NCBI RefSeq assembly: GCF_034350045.1
Contig: NZ_CP133781.1
Coordinates: 937,001-1,001,000, forward strand
Length of the DNA: 64,000 nucleotides
Direction: 5' to 3'
DNA from: Pseudomonas sp. CCI4.2
GTDB lineage: Bacteria; Pseudomonadota; Gammaproteobacteria; Pseudomonadales; Pseudomonadaceae
In this document: one piece after another, positions 28,066 to 38,219 of the stretch
Numbering within the stretch: position 1 is the stretch's first letter
Layout: each line of letters opens with the position of its first letter
Position numbers and translations under genes: made by a program
The notes under the pieces: model-generated
What the model saw: only the letters and a program-made list of their open reading frames with translations
Database searches by the model: none
What the model was told of the DNA's origin: nothing

Positions 28066-29535
28066 ATGGCTGTTCCAGATGATCGCGTTGCCAACCAATC
28101 CCTGATCGAAAGGCGTTCGATCGATTACATCCCGGACGCCGAAAGACACGGGCGCCTGTTCAGTCAGTTCACCTTGTGGCTGGGCGCCAACCTGCAAATC
28201 ACCGCCATCGTCACCGGGGCCTTGGCCGTGGTGCTGGGCGGGGATGTGTTCTGGTCGTTGGTGGGTTTGCTGATCGGGCAATTGCTCGGCGGCGGCGTGA
28301 TGGCGTTGCACGCGGCTCAAGGTCCAAAGCTGGGCCTGCCGCAAATGATCTCCAGCCGCGTGCAATTTGGCGTGTACGGCGCGGTGATCCCGTTGGTGTT
28401 GGTGTGCTTGATGTACATCGGCTTTTCCGCCAGCGGCTCAGTGCTTGCCGGGCAGGCGGTGGCGCAACTGATTCACGTCCCCGACTGGCAAGGCATTGTT
28501 ATTTTCGCCGCGCTGATCGTGGTGGCGACCATCTTTGGCTATCGGGTGATCCATGTGATCGGCCGGGTGGCGAGCGTAATTGGCATCGTCGCCTTTGTTT
28601 ACCTCTTCGGCGCGTTGCTGGCGGGAAATGACATCGGTGCGCTGTTGGGTAACAAGCACTTTTCCCTCGCCAGTTTCCTGTTGGCGATTTCGTTGTCAGC
28701 CTCTTGGCAGATCGCGTTCGGCCCTTACGTGGCGGACTATTCGCGCTATTTACCGCGCAGCACTTCGGCAGTGAAAACCTTCTGGGCCGTTGGCCTGGGA
28801 TCGATAATCGGCGCGCAGGCGTCCATGGTGTTCGGTGTGTTCGCGGCGGCGTTAGCCGGCAAGACCTTCGCCCACCATGAGGTCTCGTTCATCGTCAGCC
28901 TCGGTGGCACCGGCGTAGTCGCGGCCCTGCTGTATTTCAGCGTCGCGTTTGGCAAGGTCACGATCACCACCCTCAACGCGTACGGCAGCTTCATGTCGAT
29001 TGCCACCATCGTCAGCGGCTTCCGGGGCAACCGGCACATCTCCGGCGGTCTGCGTCTGGCCTATATTTTCGGCATGGTCGGCGTCGCCACGCTGCTGGCC
29101 TTGGCGGGCAAAGACTCGTTTCTCAAGGATTTCTCGGCGTTTATCCTGTTTTTGCTGGCCTTCTTCACGCCGTGGAGCGCGATCAACCTGGTGGATTTCT
29201 ACTGCATCACTAAAGAGCGCTACGACATCCCAGCGTTGTCCGATCCCGATGGCCGTTACGGCCGCTGGAACTGGGTTGGCATCGGCGTGTACGTGTTCGG
29301 TGTATTGATTCAAATGCCGTTCATTGCCACACAGTTCTACACCGGTCCCTTGGTAGAGCACCTGGGTGATACCGACATTTCGTGGGTCATCGGTTTGGTC
29401 GTCCCCGCCGTCGTGTATTACCTGATTGCGAAAAAATGGCACAGCGCAATTCCTGACCGGTTGATTTTCCCGGCGGACACCGACGCCCCGCAATCACTGG
29501 CAACACATTCGCCGGCCCGGACAGCAATGAACTGA
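28066..29535 (+). CDS. NCS1-type (cytosine/purine) permease, likely urocanate transporter HutT
   Basis: A 489-residue inner-membrane protein of the nucleobase:cation symporter-1 family with about twelve hydrophobic segments; PYVADYSRYLPRS is a conserved motif. It sits directly after hutU behind a good ribosome site (AGAGGT). In P. fluorescens SBW25 the permease next to hutU (HutTu) takes up urocanate, so that substrate is the best guess here. Uracil/cytosine or histidine transport is not excluded by sequence. Confidence 0.85.
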   Translation: MAVPDDRVANQSLIERRSIDYIPDAERHGRLFSQFTLWLGANLQITAIVTGALAVVLGGDVFWSLVGLLIGQLLGGGVMALHAAQGPKLGLPQMISSRVQFGVYGAVIPLVLVCLMYIGFSASGSVLAGQAVAQLIHVPDWQGIVIFAALIVVATIFGYRVIHVIGRVASVIGIVAFVYLFGALLAGNDIGALLGNKHFSLASFLLAISLSASWQIAFGPYVADYSRYLPRSTSAVKTFWAVGLGSIIGAQASMVFGVFAAALAGKTFAHHEVSFIVSLGGTGVVAALLYFSVAFGKVTITTLNAYGSFMSIATIVSGFRGNRHISGGLRLAYIFGMVGVATLLALAGKDSFLKDFSAFILFLLAFFTPWSAINLVDFYCITKERYDIPALSDPDGRYGRWNWVGIGVYVFGVLIQMPFIATQFYTGPLVEHLGDTDISWVIGLVVPAVVYYLIAKKWHSAIPDRLIFPADTDAPQSLATHSPARTAMN

Positions 29536-29725
29536 CGGCCATAAAATGCACTCGTTAATGGGAACAATAGTGAACGCCGAAGCGATTCAGCGCGCTGAAA
29601 CGATGGGACTGTGCATGTTTTCATCTAAGACGAATCAAGCATGGATGACCAACGTACGTCGCGAATCGCCTAAGCTGATCGGCCTGACCGCCGTTTTGCT
29701 ACTCCTAATTGATCGAGAGCCTTCT

Positions 29726-30577
29726 ATGTTCCCCGAAAGCTTCACTTTCTCCATCGCCGACTGGGTCAATCGATGGGTCGACACGCTGGTGACCAACTAT
29801 GGCGACGTGTTTCGTCAGATCTCGGACACCCTGCTGTGGGCCATCGTCAACCTCGAAGCCCTCCTGCGCTTGGCGCCGTGGTGGCTGATGTTGGCGATTG
29901 TCGGCGGCATTGCTTGGCACGCGACACGCAAGCTGTTGACCACCGTGGTAATTGTCGGTCTGTTGTTTTTGGTGGGCGCCGTAGGCCTGTGGGACAAACT
30001 GATGCAAACCCTTGCCCTGATGCTGGTGGCGACGATTATTTCAGTGGCGATTGGCATTCCGCTGGGCATCCTGTCGGCGCGCAACAACCGCCTGCGTTCG
30101 GTGATGATGCCGTTGCTGGACATCATGCAGACCATGCCCAGCTTCGTGTACTTGATCCCGGTGCTGATGCTGTTTGGTCTAGGCAAAGTGCCCGCAATTT
30201 TTGCCACGGTGATTTACGCCGCGCCGCCTCTGATTCGTCTGACAGATCTAGGAATTCGCCAGGTCGATGGTGAAGTCATGGAAGCGATCAATGCCTTTGG
30301 CGCCAATCGCTGGCAACAGTTGTTCGGCGTGCAACTACCGCTGGCGCTGCCGAGCATCATGGCCGGGATCAACCAGACCACGATGATGGCCCTGTCGATG
30401 GTGGTCATCGCCTCAATGATTGGTGCACGCGGGCTGGGTGAAGACGTGCTGGTCGGGATTCAAACCCTCAACGTCGGCAAAGGACTGGAAGCCGGTCTGG
30501 CAATCGTGATTCTGGCGGTGGTCATCGACCGCATCACCCAGGCCTACGGTCGGCCACGGCATGAGGCGAAACAATGA
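29726..30577 (+). CDS. hutW: Histidine-type ABC transporter permease HutW (ProW-like)
   Basis: A 283-residue permease of the glycine-betaine/histidine ABC type with about six hydrophobic segments and the EAA-type loop ([28 protein letters not shown]). I take the ATG at 29726 ([19 protein letters not shown]), the usual N-terminus. The same frame is open 60 codons upstream but that stretch looks non-coding. The stop overlaps the hutV start (ATGA). The usual binding-protein gene hutX in front of it is absent. Confidence 0.88.
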   Translation: MFPESFTFSIADWVNRWVDTLVTNYGDVFRQISDTLLWAIVNLEALLRLAPWWLMLAIVGGIAWHATRKLLTTVVIVGLLFLVGAVGLWDKLMQTLALMLVATIISVAIGIPLGILSARNNRLRSVMMPLLDIMQTMPSFVYLIPVLMLFGLGKVPAIFATVIYAAPPLIRLTDLGIRQVDGEVMEAINAFGANRWQQLFGVQLPLALPSIMAGINQTTMMALSMVVIASMIGARGLGEDVLVGIQTLNVGKGLEAGLAIVILAVVIDRITQAYGRPRHEAKQ

Positions 30578-31401
30578 GCGATGCGATGAGCAAGATCGTC
30601 GTCAGAAACGTCTTTAAAATCTTCGGCAATCGCTCGGCAGAGGCGCTGCGGATGATTCAAGACCACAAGTCCAAGGATCAAGTGTTGGCGAAAACCGGCT
30701 GCGTGGTTGGGGTCAATGACTTGTCGCTGTCTATTGAAAGCGGAGAAATCTTCGTGATCATGGGGTTGTCCGGCTCTGGCAAATCAACCTTGGTGCGCCA
30801 TATCAACCGTTTGATCGATCCCACCAGCGGGCAGATTCTGGTGGACGGTGAAGACATCCTCAGTTACGACATGGAAGCCTTGCGTCAATTCCGGCGGCAC
30901 AAAATCAGCATGGTGTTCCAGAGCTTCGGCCTGCTGCCGCACAAAACCGTGCTCGACAACGTGGCGTATGGTTTGAAAGTCCGCGGCGAGTCCAAGGCGT
31001 TCTGTGCCGAGCGCGCGATGCACTGGATCGGCGCCGTGGACCTCAAAGGATACGAAGACAAATACCCTCATCAGCTGTCGGGCGGCATGCGGCAGCGCGT
31101 AGGACTTGCCCGCGCACTGGCGGCTGACACCGACATCATTTTGATGGACGAAGCGTTTAGCGCCCTCGATCCGCTGATTCGCGCCGAGATGCAAGACCAA
31201 CTGCTGGCGCTGCAAGCCAGCCTGCACAAAACCATCGTATTCATCACCCACGATCTCGACGAAGCGCTGCGCATCGGCAACCGCATTGCCATCCTTAAAG
31301 ACGGTCAGTTGATCCAAGTGGGTACGCCCAAAGAAATTCTATATTCACCCGCCGACGAATACGTTAATCGGTTCGTCCAGCGGCGGGTGGCCACCATTTG
31401 A
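30574..31401 (+). CDS. hutV: Histidine-type ABC transporter ATP-binding protein HutV (ProV-like)
   Basis: The 275-residue ATPase of the same transporter. Walker A is [10 protein letters not shown], the signature is [16 protein letters not shown] and Walker B is [15 protein letters not shown]. The N-terminal ~60 residues, before the core, are typical of the betaine/histidine ProV subfamily; the regulatory CBS domains are missing, as is usual for HutV. Its ATG overlaps the hutW stop and hutH follows after 12 bases. Confidence 0.9.
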   Translation: MSDAMSKIVVRNVFKIFGNRSAEALRMIQDHKSKDQVLAKTGCVVGVNDLSLSIESGEIFVIMGLSGSGKSTLVRHINRLIDPTSGQILVDGEDILSYDMEALRQFRRHKISMVFQSFGLLPHKTVLDNVAYGLKVRGESKAFCAERAMHWIGAVDLKGYEDKYPHQLSGGMRQRVGLARALAADTDIILMDEAFSALDPLIRAEMQDQLLALQASLHKTIVFITHDLDEALRIGNRIAILKDGQLIQVGTPKEILYSPADEYVNRFVQRRVATI

Positions 31402-31413
31402 TGGAGTAACGAA

Positions 31414-32946
31414 GTGACTGAGCTGAACCTGATTCCCGGCACCCTGACCCTGGCACAACTGCGTGAGATTTATCACCACCCGGTCACCCTCCGCCTACAT
31501 GAAAGTGCCTCGCAGCAGATCGAAAACAGCGTGGCCTGTGTTGAGCAAATACTCGCCGAAGACCGCACCGCCTACGGTATCAACACCGGTTTCGGTCTGC
31601 TGGCCTCCACGCGCATTGCCAGCGAAGACCTGGAAAACCTCCAGCGCTCGCTGGTGTTGTCCCACGCCGCCGGGATCGGTCAGCCGATCAGCGATGAGCT
31701 GGTGCGCCTGGTCATGGTACTCAAGGTCAACAGCCTCAGCCGTGGTTTCTCCGGTATTCGTCGTCAGGTCATCAACGCCTTGATCGCGCTGATCAATGCA
31801 GAGGTCTATCCGCATATTCCGCTCAAAGGTTCGGTGGGCGCGTCGGGCGATCTTGCACCTTTGGCGCACATGTCACTGGTGCTGCTTGGTGAAGGCAAAG
31901 CACGCTACAAAGGCGAATGGCTAGAAGCGACCGAAGCCTTGGCCGTGGCGGGTTTGAAGCCGCTGACACTGGCCGCAAAAGAAGGCCTGGCATTGCTCAA
32001 CGGCACCCAAGTGTCCACCGCGTTCGCCCTACGTGGTTTGTTCGAAGGCGAAGACCTGTTCGCTGCGGCGATGGCCTGCGGTGCGTTAACCGTGGAAGCG
32101 GTGTTGGGTTCGCGTGCACCATTCGACGCGCGGATTCACGCAGCCCGGGGCCAACGCGGCCAAATCGACGCCGCTGCGTGCTACCGCGACCTGCTGGGCG
32201 ACAGCAGCCCGATTTCTGATTCCCACCGAGATTGCGACAAGGTTCAAGACCCGTACTCGCTGCGCTGCCAACCGCAAGTCATGGGCGCCTGCCTGACTCA
32301 ACTGCGTCAGGCCGCTGAAGTTCTGGGCGTGGAAGCCAACGCCGTATCGGACAACCCGTTGGTATTTGCCGCTGAAGGTGAAGTGATCTCGGGCGGTAAC
32401 TTCCACGCCGAACCGGTGGCGATGGCCGCCGACAACCTGGCGTTGGCCTTCGCTGAAATCGGTGCCCTTAGCGAGCGGCGTATTTCGTTGATGATGGACA
32501 AGCACATGTCGCAATTGCCGCCGTTTCTGGTAGCCAATGGCGGCGTGAATTCCGGTTTCATGATTGCCCAAGTGACCGCAGCCGCCTTGGCCAGCGAGAA
32601 CAAAGCCTTGGCGCATCCACATAGCGTTGACAGCATTCCGACCTCGGCCAACCAGGAAGACCACGTTTCCATGGCACCGGCTGCGGGCAAACGCCTGTGG
32701 GAAATGGCCGAAAACGTACGCGGCATTCTCGCCGTGGAATGGTTGGCTGCATGCCAGGGCCTGGACTTCCGCGAAGGCTTGAAAAGCTCGCCAAAACTGG
32801 AACAAGCACGCACCGCGTTGCGCAGCAAAGTACCGTTTTACGACAAAGACCGCTTCTTTGCGCCAGACATCGAAGCCGCCATGCAGTTGTTGGCGTCCAA
32901 TTGCTTGAACACGTTAATCCCGGCAAAAGTATTGCCAAGCTTATAA
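31414..32946 (+). CDS. hutH: Histidine ammonia-lyase HutH
   Basis: Deaminates L-histidine to urocanate, the entry step of the pathway. The 510-residue product has the Ala-Ser-Gly triad (residues 143-145, in [11 protein letters not shown]) that cyclises to the MIO cofactor, the catalytic tyrosine in YGINTGFG, and QEDHVSM near the C-terminus. The GTG start lies 12 bases behind hutV. Only one hutH copy is present, whereas some pseudomonads have two. Confidence 0.97.
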   Translation: MTELNLIPGTLTLAQLREIYHHPVTLRLHESASQQIENSVACVEQILAEDRTAYGINTGFGLLASTRIASEDLENLQRSLVLSHAAGIGQPISDELVRLVMVLKVNSLSRGFSGIRRQVINALIALINAEVYPHIPLKGSVGASGDLAPLAHMSLVLLGEGKARYKGEWLEATEALAVAGLKPLTLAAKEGLALLNGTQVSTAFALRGLFEGEDLFAAAMACGALTVEAVLGSRAPFDARIHAARGQRGQIDAAACYRDLLGDSSPISDSHRDCDKVQDPYSLRCQPQVMGACLTQLRQAAEVLGVEANAVSDNPLVFAAEGEVISGGNFHAEPVAMAADNLALAFAEIGALSERRISLMMDKHMSQLPPFLVANGGVNSGFMIAQVTAAALASENKALAHPHSVDSIPTSANQEDHVSMAPAAGKRLWEMAENVRGILAVEWLAACQGLDFREGLKSSPKLEQARTALRSKVPFYDKDRFFAPDIEAAMQLLASNCLNTLIPAKVLPSL

Positions 32947-32954
32947 ACCACTCC

Positions 32955-33031
32955 CTGTAAGAGCCACGTGTTGGCGAAGGTTTGACGCGGTAGCCTGATA
33001 CGCCGCCTCGCCAACACGTTGGCTCCTACAG
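32955..33031. repeat. REP pair, AACGTGTTGG family
   Basis: TGTAAGAGCCACGTGTTGGCG and its inverted copy CGCCAACACGTTGGCTCCTACA, between hutH and hutI. The left copy lacks two bases of the core. Confidence 0.8.
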
Positions 33032-33050
33032 TTGACTGCGGAGACCCTAG

Positions 33051-34253
33051 ATGAAAACGCTCTGGAAGCATTGCCACGTTGCGACGATGGCGCAGGGCAA
33101 CTACTCAATTATCGAAGACGCCGCCATTGTGACCTCGGGCGAACTCATCGAGTGGATTGGGCCACAGGCTGATGCGCCAACCGGAGACTTCACCAGCGTC
33201 GTCGATCTGGACGGCGCCTGGGTGACCCCCGGCTTGATCGACTGCCATACCCACACCGTGTTTGGCGGCAATCGCAGCGGTGAGTTCGAGCAGCGATTGA
33301 ACGGCGTGAGCTATGCGGACATTGCGGCGGCAGGCGGCGGCATCGCCAGCACCGTGCGCGCCACCCGGGCGGCCAGCGAAGACCAGCTGTTCGCCAGCGC
33401 TGAACAACGCCTCAAGCGTTTGCTGGACGATGGCGTGACCACCGTGGAAATCAAGTCCGGCTACGGGCTGGATCTCGCCAGCGAACGCAAAATCCTGCGG
33501 GTCATCCGGCGTTTGGGCACCGTGCTGCCGGTCACGGTGCGCAGTACGTGCCTGGCCGCTCATGCATTGCCGCCAGAATATAAAGATCGCGCCGACGACT
33601 ACATTCACCACATCTGCAGCGTGATGCTCCCGGCATTGGCAGCGGAAGGCTTGGTGGACGCAGTGGATGCGTTCTGCGAATACCTGGCGTTCTCACCGGC
33701 ACAGGTCGAACAAGTTTTCATCTGCGCGGGCGAATTGGGATTGCCAGTGAAGTTGCACGCCGAGCAGTTGTCAGCGCTGGCCGGATCGAGTCTGGCCGCA
33801 CGCTATCAAGCGCTGTCGGCGGACCATCTGGAGTTCATGACCGAGGCCGACGCTATTGCCATGGGCGCAGCCGGTACCGTTGCCGTATTGCTGCCGGGCG
33901 CGTATTACTTCCTCCGCGAAACCCAGTTGCCTCCAATGGATGCGCTGCGAAAGCACGGGGTCGATATCGCCATCGCCACCGACTTGAACCCCGGTACCTC
34001 CCCCGCGTTGTCCCTGCGGTTGATGCTGAATATGGCCTGCACCTTATTTCGCATGACCCCGGAAGAAGCCTTGGCTGGCGTGACCCTCAACGCCGCCAAA
34101 GCGCTGGGATTGGGCGACACCCATGGCTCGCTGGAAGTGGGCAAGTTTGCTGACTTTGTGGCATGGAAGATCGAACGACCTGCAGATCTGGCCTACTGGC
34201 TCGGTGGTGATTTGGACAAGCGGATCGTGCGGCATGGGATTGAGTCGTTGTAA
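33051..34253 (+). CDS. hutI: Imidazolonepropionase HutI
   Basis: Opens the ring of 4-imidazolone-5-propionate to N-formimino-L-glutamate. The 400-residue amidohydrolase has the metal motif [12 protein letters not shown], the substrate loop [10 protein letters not shown], a metal histidine in [10 protein letters not shown] and [11 protein letters not shown] near the C-terminus. It follows hutH after a REP pair and lies 59 bases before hutG. Confidence 0.97.
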   Translation: MKTLWKHCHVATMAQGNYSIIEDAAIVTSGELIEWIGPQADAPTGDFTSVVDLDGAWVTPGLIDCHTHTVFGGNRSGEFEQRLNGVSYADIAAAGGGIASTVRATRAASEDQLFASAEQRLKRLLDDGVTTVEIKSGYGLDLASERKILRVIRRLGTVLPVTVRSTCLAAHALPPEYKDRADDYIHHICSVMLPALAAEGLVDAVDAFCEYLAFSPAQVEQVFICAGELGLPVKLHAEQLSALAGSSLAARYQALSADHLEFMTEADAIAMGAAGTVAVLLPGAYYFLRETQLPPMDALRKHGVDIAIATDLNPGTSPALSLRLMLNMACTLFRMTPEEALAGVTLNAAKALGLGDTHGSLEVGKFADFVAWKIERPADLAYWLGGDLDKRIVRHGIESL

Positions 34254-34312
34254 GTACTGCAGTCCCTTGTAAATCGATCCGAATAGTTAGGTATTTTTAA
34301 CAGGAGGCATTT

Positions 34313-35116
34313 GTGGATAAGGTTCTGAATTTCAAACGCGGCCGGTTGCCGTTGCTGATCAGCATGCCCCACGCCGGGTTGCATCTGACCCCAGCGGTAA
34401 AAACCGGGCTAGTGGACGCGGCGCACAGCCTGCCGGACACCGATTGGCACATCCCGACGCTGTATGACTTCGCCGAAGAATTGGGCGCCAGCACCTTGGC
34501 GGCCGAGTATTCGCGCTTTGTCATCGACCTTAATCGACCGTCGGATGACAAACCGCTGTATGTCGGGGCGACCACGGGGTTGTACCCAGCCATTCTGTTC
34601 GATGGCGAGCCGCTGTTTCGCGAAGGCCAGGTGCCCAGCACCAAAGAGCGCGCAACGTGCCTGGCGCAGATATGGACGCCGTATCACCAGACATTACAGC
34701 AAGAATTGGCGCGCTTGCGCGACGAGTTTGGTTATGCGCTGCTGTTCGATGCGCACTCGATTCGAGGCTCGATTCCGCATTTGTTTGAAGGCCGTTTGCC
34801 GGACTTCAACCTCGGCACTTTCAATGGTCTGAGCTGCGACACCGAGCTGGCCACCTTGCTGGATGCCACCTGCGCAGCAGCCACCGATTACACCCACGTA
34901 CTTAACGGGCGTTTCAAAGGCGGCCACATCACCCGCCATTACGGCGACCCGGCCAACAACATCCACGCCGTGCAACTTGAGCTGGCGCAAAGCACGTACA
35001 TGGAAGAATACGAGCCGTTCAACTACCGCCAGGACTTGGCCGAACCGACGCAAAAGGTTCTGAAAAACCTGCTGCACGTTATGATTGAGTGGGGGCAGAA
35101 GCGCTATTCCAGATGA
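34313..35116 (+). CDS. hutG: N-formylglutamate deformylase HutG
   Basis: Last step of the pathway: N-formyl-L-glutamate to glutamate and formate. The 267-residue product is of the N-formylglutamate amidohydrolase family (SMPHAGLHLTP at the start, LFDAHSIRGSIPHLF in the middle, RFKGGHITRHYGDP later). The GTG start is set by AGGAGG seven bases upstream. Together with hutF it gives the formate-releasing branch rather than the one-step formamide branch. Confidence 0.95.
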   Translation: MDKVLNFKRGRLPLLISMPHAGLHLTPAVKTGLVDAAHSLPDTDWHIPTLYDFAEELGASTLAAEYSRFVIDLNRPSDDKPLYVGATTGLYPAILFDGEPLFREGQVPSTKERATCLAQIWTPYHQTLQQELARLRDEFGYALLFDAHSIRGSIPHLFEGRLPDFNLGTFNGLSCDTELATLLDATCAAATDYTHVLNGRFKGGHITRHYGDPANNIHAVQLELAQSTYMEEYEPFNYRQDLAEPTQKVLKNLLHVMIEWGQKRYSR

Positions 35117-35130
35117 ATACCAACTCGCTC

Positions 35131-35238
35131 TGTGGGAGCAGGCTTGCCTGCGAAGAGGCCCGTCATCGCGCCGCTGAGGTCGACCTGAAACCTGAGTCGC
35201 CGGCATTGATGCTTTCGTTGGCAAGCCAACTCCCACAG
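35131..35238 (+). repeat. ~108-bp composite repeat (copy 1)
   Basis: Begins TGTGGGAGCAGGCTTGCC and ends GGCAAGCCAACTCCCACA, with a conserved interior (ATCGCGCCGCTGAGGTCGAC then CTGAAACCTGAGTCGC). The interior is shared with the units at 54091 (inverted) and 59397, unlike ordinary REP pairs, whose middles are not conserved. Confidence 0.85.
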
Positions 35239-35299
35239 AAATTTCGGCTGATCGCAGCCTTCGGTACGCCGACAGAAATCTGTGCATCGCCGAAATTCC

Positions 35300-35322
35300 G
35301 TGGGACCGAATTCATTCGGGAA
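35300..35322. repeat. Single REP, GACCGAATTCATTCGGGAA family
   Basis: GTGGGACCGAATTCATTCGG with two further matching bases, unpaired, 16 bases from the end of the metal ATPase gene. Confidence 0.7.
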
Positions 35323-35338
35323 TCGTTTCCAGCTGCGA

Positions 35339-37570
35339 TCACTTTCTAAGCAACCGCAACCCATTAAACACCACCAACAAACTCACACCCATGTCGGCAA
35401 ACACCGCCATCCACATGGTCGCCATGCCCGCGAAGGTGATAGCCAGGAACACCGCCTTGATCACCAACGCCAACACAATGTTCTGCTTCAGAATCGCCGA
35501 CGTCTGACGTGACAGCCGGATAAACGCCGGAATTTTGCGCAGATCATCGTCCATCAACGCCACATCCGCGGTCTCAATGGCAGTGTCGGTGCCTGCAGCG
35601 GCCATGGCGAAACCAATCTCAGACCGCGCCAACGCCGGGGCGTCGTTGATGCCGTCGCCCACCATCCCGACCCGATGGCCCTGGGCGTACAATTGCTCAA
35701 TGGCCTGCAACTTGTCGGCGGGCAATAAATTGCCCTGCGCTTGATCAATCCCCACTTGCTTGGCAATCGCCTTGGCGGTGTGCGGGTTGTCGCCGGTCAG
35801 CATCACGGTTTGGACGCCCAGTGCATGCAATTGGCGGATCGCCTCGCGGCTGCTGTCCTTGACCGTATCGGCCACTGCAAACAGCGCCAGCGGGCCGGAC
35901 TGATCACACAGTAAAACCACGGTTTTACCTTGGCTTTCCAGCACGTCGAGCTTTTCTTCCAGTTCAGGTGAACACAGCCCCAGCTCTTCGACGAGGCGGT
36001 GGTTGCCCAAGTGATACATCTGACCCGCGACTTCGCCCTTAACGCCGCGCCCGCCCAATGCCTCGAACGCCTGCACCTCATGCCGCACGCTATGCGTCTC
36101 AGCGGCGGCCTTGGCGATGGCCTGAGACACCGGATGGTCCGAGCGACTGGCCAAGCTGGCGGCAATGGCGACCGCATCGGTCGCCAGCACCTCAAGCAGC
36201 AAGAAGTCGGTCTGCACTGGCTTGCCGTGGGTGATGGTCCCAGTTTTATCCAACGCCAAATAGTTGAGCCGATGCCCGCTTTCCAAATACACACCGCCCT
36301 TGACCAAAATCCCTTTACGCGCAGCAGCCGCCAAACCGCTGACAATGGTCACCGGGGTGGAAATCACCAACGCACAAGGACACGCAACCACCAACAGCAC
36401 CAGCGCCCGATAGATCCAATCGAACCAGACTGCGCCCATGAACAGCGGCGCAATGACTGCCACGGCCAAGGCCAGGATAAACACCGCTGGCGTGTATATC
36501 TTGGAGAAGCTGTCGACAAACCGCTGGGTCGGCGCTCGTGCACCCTGGGCCGCTTCCACCGCATGGATAATGCGCGCCAAGGTCGAATTGTTGGCCGCCG
36601 CCGTCACGGTGTATTCCAGTGAACCCGATTGATTGAGGGTGCCCGCGAAGACTTTATCGCCCACGGCCTTTTCCACGGGCAGGCTTTCGCCGGTGATAGA
36701 TGCCTGATCAATAGTCGAATTGCCGGAGACCACATCGCCGTCCAAGCCTATGCGCTCACCGGGCTTGATCCGCACCCGAGCGCCCAGTTCGATGTGTTTC
36801 ACGTCCTGTTCAACCCATGTTCCGTCGGCTTGCAGCACGGTGGCAATGTCTGGGGTCATCTGCATCAGACCGCCGATGGCATTGCGCGCGCGGTCCAAGG
36901 ATTTAGCTTCAATCAATTCCGCTACGGTGAACAAGAACATCACCATGGCCGCTTCTGGCCATTGCCCGATCAACACCGCACCGGTCACCGCGATGCTCAT
37001 CAGGGCATTGATGTTCAGGTTGAAGTTCTTAAGGGCGATCCAGCCCTTTCTGTAGGTGCTCAGGCCGCCACTTAAAATCGCGATGATCGCCACTACTGCA
37101 ACCACCCAAGTCGGCGCCAACTGAGTGAAGTGAATCACTTCAGAGGCCAACGCGGCGACGCCTGACACGGCCAGCGGCAACCAGGATTTTTTTAACGGGA
37201 TCGGCGCAGGTGCAGCGGCATCGGCGCCCTTCTCAACCGGTTCGGCGTGCATGCCCAAAGACTTGATGGCGTCGATGATCGGATCGACGCAAGCTAGGTC
37301 ATGGGTCACTGCCAGCACCCGATTGATCAGGTTGAATTCCAACTGCTGCACACCGACAAGCTTGCCCAGTTTGTTCTGGATCAAGGTTTGCTCGGTGGGG
37401 CAATCCATCTGCTCGATGCGAAAACTGCTCAGTCGGCTGGCCGAAGTAACCGATGTGCTGATTTTGACGATGGCTGGAGCGCTGTCGCTCGAACAGCAGG
37501 CATGGCCGTGGTCATGGCCGTGATCATTGGCGACGGGCAATTTGACGTGGCGGTGTTCAGGGGAATTCAT
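35339..37570 (-). CDS. cadA: Cadmium/zinc-translocating P-type ATPase (CadA/ZntA family)
   Basis: An inner-membrane P1B-type ATPase exporting Cd2+/Zn2+/Pb2+. The 743-residue product starts at the ATG at 37570 (AAGGA upstream). It has a His-rich N-terminus (NDHGHDHGHACC), a metal-binding domain with Cys in QMDCPTEQ (a GMDC-type site), the membrane CPC motif (VACPCALVIS), the phosphorylation site LDKTGTITHGK and the hinge MVGDGINDAPALA. It is read divergently from cadR, whose dyad lies in its promoter. Confidence 0.93.
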   Translation of the reverse strand: MNSPEHRHVKLPVANDHGHDHGHACCSSDSAPAIVKISTSVTSASRLSSFRIEQMDCPTEQTLIQNKLGKLVGVQQLEFNLINRVLAVTHDLACVDPIIDAIKSLGMHAEPVEKGADAAAPAPIPLKKSWLPLAVSGVAALASEVIHFTQLAPTWVVAVVAIIAILSGGLSTYRKGWIALKNFNLNINALMSIAVTGAVLIGQWPEAAMVMFLFTVAELIEAKSLDRARNAIGGLMQMTPDIATVLQADGTWVEQDVKHIELGARVRIKPGERIGLDGDVVSGNSTIDQASITGESLPVEKAVGDKVFAGTLNQSGSLEYTVTAAANNSTLARIIHAVEAAQGARAPTQRFVDSFSKIYTPAVFILALAVAVIAPLFMGAVWFDWIYRALVLLVVACPCALVISTPVTIVSGLAAAARKGILVKGGVYLESGHRLNYLALDKTGTITHGKPVQTDFLLLEVLATDAVAIAASLASRSDHPVSQAIAKAAAETHSVRHEVQAFEALGGRGVKGEVAGQMYHLGNHRLVEELGLCSPELEEKLDVLESQGKTVVLLCDQSGPLALFAVADTVKDSSREAIRQLHALGVQTVMLTGDNPHTAKAIAKQVGIDQAQGNLLPADKLQAIEQLYAQGHRVGMVGDGINDAPALARSEIGFAMAAAGTDTAIETADVALMDDDLRKIPAFIRLSRQTSAILKQNIVLALVIKAVFLAITFAGMATMWMAVFADMGVSLLVVFNGLRLLRK

Positions 37571-37606
37571 AAAGGTGTCCTTGATGGCGCTTATTGCCAA
37601 GTGAAC

Positions 37607-37627
37607 ACCCTGTAGCCACTATAGGGT
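37607..37627. promoter_or_regulatory. CadR-type (MerR family) operator/promoter of cadA
   Basis: ACCCTGTAGCCACTATAGGGT is a near-perfect dyad in the cadA-cadR gap. On the minus strand TTGACC (37630-37625) precedes it as a -35 element, with the dyad in a long spacer of about 19-20 bases, the layout of MerR-controlled promoters. A related dyad (ACCCTATAGTGGCTACAGGGT) is the CadR target in P. putida. Confidence 0.8.
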
Positions 37628-37653
37628 CAAGCAACTATTTGAGATTAACGTTC

Positions 37654-38100
37654 ATGAAGATTGGCGAACTGGCAAAACTGACCGATTGCCAAGTGGAAAC
37701 TATCCGCTACTACGAACGAGAAAGCCTGCTGCCGCCCCCCGCGCGCAGTGACGGTAATTATCGGGTCTACACCCAGGCTCATGTTGAGCGGCTGACGTTT
37801 ATCCGCAATTGCCGCAGCCTGGACATGACCCTCGAAGAAATCCGCAGCCTGTTGAATTTGCGCGACAGCCCGCAAGACCAATGCGAGAGCGTCAATGCGT
37901 TGATCGACGAGCACATCCAACACGTCAACGCCCGGGTCGCCAGCCTGCAAGCGTTGCAGGCGCAGTTACTGGAACTGCGCCAACGCTGCACCGACGGCAC
38001 GCTGAAACACTGTGGGATTTTGCAGCAGTTGGAAGTGAGTGGCGGGGTGGTGGCGGTGGAGAGTGAGCACTCTCATGTGGGCAGAAGTCATGGGCATTGA
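37654..38100 (+). CDS. cadR: Cd(II)/Pb(II)-responsive regulator CadR
   Basis: MerR-family activator of cadA. The 148-residue product has a winged helix (MKIGELAKLTDCQVETIRYYERE), a dimer helix, and the Cys pattern of CadR (Cys77 in QDQCESVN, Cys112 and Cys119 in QRCTDGTLKHCG). The C-terminus adds a His-rich tail (ESEHSHVGRSHGH), as found in P. putida CadR, where it adds a second metal site. The start is the ATG at 37654. Confidence 0.93.
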   Translation: MKIGELAKLTDCQVETIRYYERESLLPPPARSDGNYRVYTQAHVERLTFIRNCRSLDMTLEEIRSLLNLRDSPQDQCESVNALIDEHIQHVNARVASLQALQAQLLELRQRCTDGTLKHCGILQQLEVSGGVVAVESEHSHVGRSHGH

Positions 38101-38127
38101 TCGCCCGTTCGCTTGATACAAATCCTC

Positions 38128-38195
38128 ATAGGAGCCAACTTGTTGGCGAGGCGGTCTGTCTTGAAAAAAGCCTCGCCAACAAGTTGGCTCTACAG
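38128..38195. repeat. REP pair, AACTTGTTGG variant
   Basis: GGAGCCAACTTGTTGGCGAGG and its inverted copy CCTCGCCAACAAGTTGGCTC flank a ~20-base middle, between the convergent cadR and thyA genes. Both arms carry the same compensating core change relative to AACGTGTTGG. Confidence 0.85.
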
Positions 38196-38219
38196 AAATC
38201 GTTCACCCCAAACGGTACA

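Noticed and set aside
29546..29725. N-terminal 60-codon extension of hutW
   Set aside because: The extension has no family resemblance and the ATG at 29726 gives the usual HutW N-terminus. Kept only as a possible deletion scar.
35131..35322. Repeats near hutG considered as a CRISPR array
   Set aside because: The units are inverted REP palindromes with irregular spacing, not direct repeats with unique spacers, and no cas gene is present.
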